Shown: piece after piece, positions 59,032-64,000 of the stretch
Layout of the letters: every line of letters begins with the position of its first letter
Numbering within the stretch: position 1 is the stretch's first letter
Assembly (NCBI RefSeq): GCF_003349955.1
Contig: NZ_QLKQ01000010.1
Coordinates: forward strand, 52,611 to 116,610
Source of the DNA: Azospirillum brasilense
GTDB lineage: Bacteria > Pseudomonadota > Alphaproteobacteria > Azospirillales > Azospirillaceae
DNA length: 64,000 nt
Direction of reading: 5' to 3'
Position numbers and translations under genes: made by a program
Notes under the pieces: generated by a model
Seen by the model: only the letters and a program-made list of their open reading frames with translations
What the model was told of the DNA's origin: nothing
The model's database searches: none

Positions 59032-62000
59032 TCAGCCGACCGCCTCCCCGACCGCTTCGGGAGCGTCGGCGTGGCGGGCGATGAAGGCCACGAAGTCGTC
59101 GTAGGGCATGGGGCGGCCCAGCAGATAACCCTGGATCTGGTCACAGCCCAGCCGGGCGAGTCCGCCGAACTGCTCCTCCGTCTCCACCCCCTCGGCCAGG
59201 GTCTGCATGCGCAGCGAGCGGGCCATGCCGATGATCGCCTCGGCGATGGCCCCGCCGTCGGACCCGTCGGTCAGGCTGGTCACGAAGGAGCGGTCGATCT
59301 TCAGCTTGTCGACGCGGAAGCGCTTCAGATAGCTGAGGCTGGAATAGCCGGTGCCGAAATCGTCGATGGCCAGCGCCACCCCCATCGCGCGCAGCCGGGC
59401 GAAGGTGCCGGTGACCATGTCGGACTCGTCCATCAGCACGCTTTCCGTCACCTCCAGCTCCAGGCAGCGGGCCGGCACCTTGTAGGCGTCCAGCCAGAAG
59501 GCCACGCGGTCGGCCAGACCGGGGCGGCGGAGCTGCACCGCCGACAGGTTGATGGCGATGAGCAGCGGATGGCCGCGGGCGAGCAGGTCGGCGGCGCGGC
59601 GGCAAGCCTCGCCCAGCACCCAGTCGCCGATCGGCTGGATCAGGCCGGTGTCCTCGGCCACCGGGATGAACTGGCCGGGCGGGATCATCGTGCCGTCGCG
59701 GCGGCGCCAGCGCAGCAGCCCCTCCGCCCCCACCAGACGGCGGCCGTCCACCGCGAACTGCGGCTGGAAATGCAGCTCCAGCTCGTTGTCGGCCAGGGCG
59801 TGGCGCAGGTTGCTCTCCAGCCACATCCGCTCCGACGCCCGCTTGTTCAGCTCCGGCGTGAAGAACTGGTGGTTGGCGCGTCCGGCCTCCTTGGCGGCGT
59901 ACATCGCCATATCCGCGCATTTCAGAAGCGCGTCGATGGTCGTCGCGTCGTCGGGGTAGAGCGCGATGCCGATGGACGGGGAGATTTGCAGCTCGTGCCC
60001 GTCCACCGGGAAGGACTCGGTCATCGCGCGCAGCACCTTGCGGGCCACCGAACAGGCCGCGTCGGGACCGTCCAGGTCGTTGACGAGGATGACGAACTCG
60101 TCGCCGCCCTGGCGGCTGACGGTGTCGCTGGCCCGCACCGTCTCCAGCAGCCGCGCCCCGACCGCGCGCAGCAGCCGGTCGCCGACGCCGTGCCCCAGGC
60201 TGTCGTTGATGGTCTTGAACCGGTCCAGATCGACGAACAGCAGCCCCACCTTGCTGCTGTGCCGGTCGGCGGCGAGCATCGCGCGCTCCAGCCGGTCGCG
60301 CAGCAGGAAGCGGTTGGGCAGGTCGGTCAGGAAGTCGTACTGCGCGAGATGCCGGATGCGCTCCTCCTGGGCGCGCTTCTCGGTGATGTCGGAGAAGGCG
60401 GCGATGTAATTGACGGCCTCCCCCGCCTCGTTGCGCACGACCTGGATGCTGAGCCATTCCGGATAGACCTCGCCGGACTTGCGCTTGTTCCAGATCTCGC
60501 CCGACCAGTGGCCCTCCTCCTTCAGCTTCGCCCACATGTCGGCGTAGTAGATCCCGTCCTGCCGGCCCGAAGCGAGCATGGCCGGATCGCCGCCGATCAC
60601 CTCCTCGCGGCTGTAGCCGGTGATGCGGCAGAAGGCGTCGTTGACCGCGACGATGCGGTTCTTCTCGTTGGTGACGACCATGCCCTCGGCGGCGTTGTCG
60701 AACACCTTGGCGGACAGCCGTAGCTCCCACTCCGCGCGCTTGCGCTCCGCGATGTCGCGGGCGATGGCACAGTAGTAGGCGTCACCCTCGTAGGTAACCC
60801 GACTGGCCGTCACCTCCAGCTCCAGCGTCCGCCCGTCCCGCGTGCGGTAGTGCGTCTCGTAATGGGCCGACGCCTCGGCCGCCTCGTCGCGGAAGCGTTG
60901 CAGAAGGTCGGCGGGGCCACCGGCCAGCCCGGCCAGCGGGGCGCCCAGCGCGGCGCAGCCGAACGGGTTGACGTAGGCGATGCGCAGCTCCGAGTCCGCC
61001 AGCACGACGATCTCGGACACATGGTCCACGAAGAAGTTGGCGAGGTAGAGCTGCCGCGCCCGCTCACGCAGCATGCTGTCGCTTTCCCGCATGTTGGACT
61101 GGTAGCCGCGGACGATGCGGCGGACCCAGCCGGTGACCAGCCAGGACACCCCGGCCGACGCGCCCAGCGCCAACGCCAGCACCGCCACGGTGGTCAGGAT
61201 GCGCTTCTTCATGCCGGCGCTGATCTCGGCCCGCCGCTGGGCCAGCACGGCGTCGATGTCGTCGGTGTAGAAGCCGGCGACCAGCACCCACCCCCAGACG
61301 TCCGGCGCCGTGGCGTGGGACAGTTTCGGCGCCGGGCGCCCGGTGACCGGATGCACCCAGTCGAAGCGCAGCTCCCCCCCGCCGGCCAGCCCGGCCTCCA
61401 GCAGGCGGGTGACCAGATCCCGTTCGGTCTCCCAGGGCAGGTCGCGGGCGTTCTTGCCCTCCGCCGCCGGGGAGGTCGGCGAGAGCAGCACCTCGCCGTC
61501 CTCCCGCAGCACGGCGATGAAGCCCGAATCCCCGAAGCGCCGCGCGCGCAGCCGCTCCAGCGTCTCGCGCTGGAGCTTCTCCTCCACCGCCCCGACATAG
61601 TCGCCGGCGCCGATCAGCCAGTTGAACGGCTCGAACCGGCGGACATAGGCGAACTTGTCGGACATGCTGTGCGGGTTGCCCGGCGCGTACCAGCGGTAGC
61701 GCGTGAAGCCCTGCATCTCCGGGTCGTCAACGGCGCGGATCAGGTTGCGCATGATCGGGCGCCCCTGGTCGTCGCGGTTGTCGAGCAGCGAACTGCCTTC
61801 CCGCTGGGGGTCGGTGGGCAGCAGCACGCAGGTGCCCTGCATGTCGTCGATGAAGTAGTAGCCGCGCCCGCCGAAGAAGCGCAGGGGCCGCAGGGTCTCC
61901 TTGATCGACTGCCGGATCGACACCTCCGGCAGATACTCCTTCTCGCGCTCGTAGATGGTCCAGGCGATGCCGTAGGCCTCGTCCACCTTGGCGCGCAGCT

Positions 62001-62286
62001 CGGCGCGCAGAAGCGGCTCGGTGCGCGACCGCATGTAGGCGAGGTAGGAGCGCGCGTTCTCCAGCTCCTCCTGCAGGGTCTGGCGCTGCTCCTCCCGGTA
62101 GCGGGCCTCGGTCTGCTTCAGGTCGGCTTCGAAATCCATCCGGTGCTGCCAGATGAAGTAGGCGCCCAGGCCCAGCACCACCGCCGCGACCAGGAACAGC
62201 GAGGCCAGGAACTGAAGACGGTATAGCTGCCTCTCGTCCGAAGTCCGGGACGGCTCGCGCATCAACTCGGCGATCGGATCGGACAA
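59032..62286 (-). CDS. Membrane sensor with Cache, two PAS, GGDEF and EAL domains
   Basis: This protein of about 1084 residues is a cyclic-di-GMP enzyme with a periplasmic sensor. Span 1 is near residues 25-46, a Cache-type sensor follows to about 355, and span 2 lies near 360-383. PAS domains are near 412-515 and 522-632. GGDEF is intact (RQGGDEF near 727) with an RxxD inhibitory site (RASD) five residues before it, so cyclase activity is likely. The EAL domain keeps the catalytic acids (LEVTES, DDFGTGYS) but reads EGL instead of EAL near 854. TTG at 62286 follows AGGAGGG; ATG 62346 is the alternative. Confidence 0.9.
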   Translation of the reverse strand: MSDPIAELMREPSRTSDERQLYRLQFLASLFLVAAVVLGLGAYFIWQHRMDFEADLKQTEARYREEQRQTLQEELENARSYLAYMRSRTEPLLRAELRAKVDEAYGIAWTIYEREKEYLPEVSIRQSIKETLRPLRFFGGRGYYFIDDMQGTCVLLPTDPQREGSSLLDNRDDQGRPIMRNLIRAVDDPEMQGFTRYRWYAPGNPHSMSDKFAYVRRFEPFNWLIGAGDYVGAVEEKLQRETLERLRARRFGDSGFIAVLREDGEVLLSPTSPAAEGKNARDLPWETERDLVTRLLEAGLAGGGELRFDWVHPVTGRPAPKLSHATAPDVWGWVLVAGFYTDDIDAVLAQRRAEISAGMKKRILTTVAVLALALGASAGVSWLVTGWVRRIVRGYQSNMRESDSMLRERARQLYLANFFVDHVSEIVVLADSELRIAYVNPFGCAALGAPLAGLAGGPADLLQRFRDEAAEASAHYETHYRTRDGRTLELEVTASRVTYEGDAYYCAIARDIAERKRAEWELRLSAKVFDNAAEGMVVTNEKNRIVAVNDAFCRITGYSREEVIGGDPAMLASGRQDGIYYADMWAKLKEEGHWSGEIWNKRKSGEVYPEWLSIQVVRNEAGEAVNYIAAFSDITEKRAQEERIRHLAQYDFLTDLPNRFLLRDRLERAMLAADRHSSKVGLLFVDLDRFKTINDSLGHGVGDRLLRAVGARLLETVRASDTVSRQGGDEFVILVNDLDGPDAACSVARKVLRAMTESFPVDGHELQISPSIGIALYPDDATTIDALLKCADMAMYAAKEAGRANHQFFTPELNKRASERMWLESNLRHALADNELELHFQPQFAVDGRRLVGAEGLLRWRRRDGTMIPPGQFIPVAEDTGLIQPIGDWVLGEACRRAADLLARGHPLLIAINLSAVQLRRPGLADRVAFWLDAYKVPARCLELEVTESVLMDESDMVTGTFARLRAMGVALAIDDFGTGYSSLSYLKRFRVDKLKIDRSFVTSLTDGSDGGAIAEAIIGMARSLRMQTLAEGVETEEQFGGLARLGCDQIQGYLLGRPMPYDDFVAFIARHADAPEAVGEAVG

Positions 62287-62620
62287 GGAAAGCCCTCCTG
62301 GAACCACGCCCGGCTTAGCCCGTCCGCGGCGCACAGTGTAAATCATTAGTGCGCGTGGCAGGGACTCGGCAAGATCAAGGTGAAGAAGCCGGCGCGACGA
62401 ATTGCCAGTCTTTGCGATTTTTCCGCGAGGACAATCCCGCCTTGGAAAACCTTATGACGCGCCCCCGCAACCGGCGGGACCGCGAAGGGGCTTTGCAGCG
62501 CCGTCCGGCACGGTTATGGTCCCGCGCGCGAGCAACAGGGGGCGTTTTCCGCCGCTGCAAGGTCCCGGTACGCCCCCGCCCGTCCCAAAGCGTTCAGGTC
62601 CGCCACCCCCGGAGAGTCCG
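62287..62620. other. Divergent intergenic region between the GGDEF-EAL gene and purB
   Basis: These 334 bp must contain both promoters. Open frames across it (for example 62375-62560 minus) look like random GC-rich translation. No operator repeat or riboswitch structure was recognised. Confidence 0.35.
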
Positions 62621-63916
62621 ATGATCCCCCGCTACACCCGCCCCGAAATGGCCCGCATCTGGGAGCCGGAGAACCGGTTCCGCATCTGGTTCGAGATCGA
62701 GGCGCACGCCTGCGACGCGCAGGCGGAGCTGGGGGTCATCCCGAAGGAGGCCGCCGCCGCCGTGTGGGAGCGCGGCAAGTGGGAGATCGACCGCATCGAC
62801 GAGATCGAGCGGGAGACCCGCCACGACGTCATCGCCTTCCTGACCAACCTCGCCGAGCATGTCGGGCCGGAGGCGCGCTTCGTCCACCAGGGCATGACCT
62901 CGTCGGACGTGCTGGACACCTGCCTCGCCGTGCAGATGACCCAGGCCGCCGACCTGCTGCTCGACGACATGGACAAGCTGCTGGCCGTTCTGAAGCGCCG
63001 CGCCTACGAGCACAAGGACACCGTCACCATCGGGCGCAGCCACGGCATCCACGCCGAGCCGACGACCTTCGGTCTGAAGCTGGCCGGCCATTACGCCGCC
63101 TTCGCCCGCGGTCGGGAGCGTCTGGTCCAGGCGCGCGCCGACATCGCCACCTGCGCCATCTCCGGCGCGGTCGGCACCTTCGCCAACATCGACCCGCGGG
63201 TCGAGCAGCACGTCGCCGCCAAGATGGGGCTGACGCCGGAGCCGGTGTCCACCCAGGTCATCCCGCGCGACCGCCACGCCTTCTACTTCTCGGTGCTCGG
63301 CGTCATCGCCTCGTCGATCGAGAATCTGGCCGTGGAGATCCGCCACCTGCAGCGCACCGAGGTGCGCGAGGCGGAGGAGTATTTCCATCCGGGCCAGAAG
63401 GGCTCCTCGGCGATGCCGCACAAGCGCAACCCGGTGCTGTCGGAGAACCTGACGGGTTTGGCGCGCATCGTCCGCGCCGCCGTCGTCCCGGCGCTGGAGA
63501 ACGTCGCCCTGTGGCACGAGCGCGACATCTCCCACAGCTCGGTCGAGCGCATGTTCGGCCCCGACGCCACGGTGACGCTGGACTTCGCGCTGGCCCGCCT
63601 GACCGGCATGATGGACAAGCTGGTGGTCTATCCGGAGCGCATGCAGAAGAACCTGGACGACCTGGGCGGCCTGGTCTTCTCGCAGCGCGTCCTGCTGGCC
63701 CTGACCCAGGCCGGGATGAGCCGCGAGGACAGCTACAAGGCGGTGCAGCGCAACGCCATGCAAGTGTGGGAGAAGGGCGGCAACTTCCTCGACCTGCTGT
63801 CGTCGGACGCCGATGTGGCGAAGCACATCTCCCGCGAGACGCTGGCCCCGATGTTCGACATGACCTACCACACGAAGAACGTCGACATGGTGTTCAAGCG
63901 CGTGTTCGGGGAGTGA
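62621..63916 (+). CDS. purB: Adenylosuccinate lyase PurB
   Basis: This 431-residue homotetrameric enzyme cleaves SAICAR and adenylosuccinate in purine synthesis. Motifs include MIPRYTRPEMARIWEPENRF, GMTSSDVLDT, GRSHGIHAEPTTFG (catalytic His) and the superfamily signature GSSAMPHKRNP near residue 265. HERDISHSSVERMFGPDAT is also diagnostic. The ATG at 62621 follows GGAGAG; the long upstream frame to 62402 has no conserved content. It begins about 330 bp from the divergent GGDEF-EAL gene start. Confidence 0.96.
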   Translation: MIPRYTRPEMARIWEPENRFRIWFEIEAHACDAQAELGVIPKEAAAAVWERGKWEIDRIDEIERETRHDVIAFLTNLAEHVGPEARFVHQGMTSSDVLDTCLAVQMTQAADLLLDDMDKLLAVLKRRAYEHKDTVTIGRSHGIHAEPTTFGLKLAGHYAAFARGRERLVQARADIATCAISGAVGTFANIDPRVEQHVAAKMGLTPEPVSTQVIPRDRHAFYFSVLGVIASSIENLAVEIRHLQRTEVREAEEYFHPGQKGSSAMPHKRNPVLSENLTGLARIVRAAVVPALENVALWHERDISHSSVERMFGPDATVTLDFALARLTGMMDKLVVYPERMQKNLDDLGGLVFSQRVLLALTQAGMSREDSYKAVQRNAMQVWEKGGNFLDLLSSDADVAKHISRETLAPMFDMTYHTKNVDMVFKRVFGE

Positions 63917-63957
63917 GGGTTCGGGGGGCTTCGCTGATCCTCGGAGCCCCCACCCTT

Positions 63958-63976
63958 CCCACGGCTTCGCCGTGGG
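63958..63976 (+). terminator. Hairpin downstream of purB
   Basis: An 8-bp perfect stem CCCACGGC/GCCGTGGG with a TTC loop lies about 40 bp past the purB stop, followed by pyrimidine-rich sequence without a clear T-run. It could be a terminator or the first part of a repeat element that continues beyond the window. Confidence 0.4.
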
Positions 63977-64000
63977 CCCCTTCCCTCCCCCGCTTCGCAG

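Overview
The window is GC-rich chromosomal DNA that looks alphaproteobacterial, most likely Azospirillum or a close relative. This is an inference from gene content and protein style: a lateral-type flagellar hook and filament cluster with a short flagellin, TRAP and peptide transporters, a split transketolase, and a housekeeping block (purD, xseA, pyrC, hisS, map, radC, purB). No rRNA operon, CRISPR array or intact insertion sequence was seen. One tRNA is present, tRNA-Leu(UAA), together with a second 3' tRNA fragment.

Layout. 1-128 is the tail of an unidentified gene. 451-8759 is a co-directional catabolic set: peptide-type ABC transporter (binding protein, two permeases, fused double ATPase), Rid-family protein, ureohydrolase and M20 deacylase. 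It fits uptake and breakdown of an acylated guanidino compound. 9088-18137 is the flagellar block: flgD, flgE, a small protein, a FlgN-like protein, flgK, flgL, flagellin, fliD, fliS. Two 117-bp copies of one palindromic repeat, in opposite orientation, bracket part of it, and a chain of hairpins lies between flgK and flgL. An ECF sigma factor with a small partner, and a TPR/glycosyltransferase-like protein on the other strand, follow.

21085-29010 is a LysR-controlled catabolic locus: LysR gene, a clear operator-like inverted repeat, then SDR dehydrogenase, two-piece transketolase, TRAP transporter and a threonate-dehydrogenase-like enzyme. 29077-32767 (minus) holds a periplasmic binding protein, ribB with an FMN riboswitch, and a trehalose-synthase-like GH13 enzyme. 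32983-34188 encodes an RTX protein with a metzincin-like zinc site. 34179-36836 holds rsmD, rluB, a dodecin and tadA.

36820-38263 contains two back-to-back nucleotidyltransferase/HEPN toxin-antitoxin-type pairs. 38270-50090 is mostly core: purD, xseA, a bacterial voltage-gated sodium channel, pyrC, hisS, a second TPR/glycosyltransferase-like protein and a divergent bifunctional penicillin-binding protein. Bacterioferritin and a lipoprotein follow on the minus strand.

52353-54333 is the most irregular stretch. A tRNA-Leu gene at one end and a direct-repeat 3' tRNA fragment at the other enclose about 1.9 kb of partly AT-rich DNA with an orphan hexapeptide acyltransferase, a broken AlpA/excisionase-like reading frame and a small membrane protein. 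It reads as a decayed integrative element. 54521-63916 returns to core genes: two small membrane proteins, a CinA-type domain protein, sfsA, map, radC, a TerB-like protein, a large membrane GGDEF-EAL protein and purB.

All calls come from reading sequence and recalled family motifs; no database search was run.
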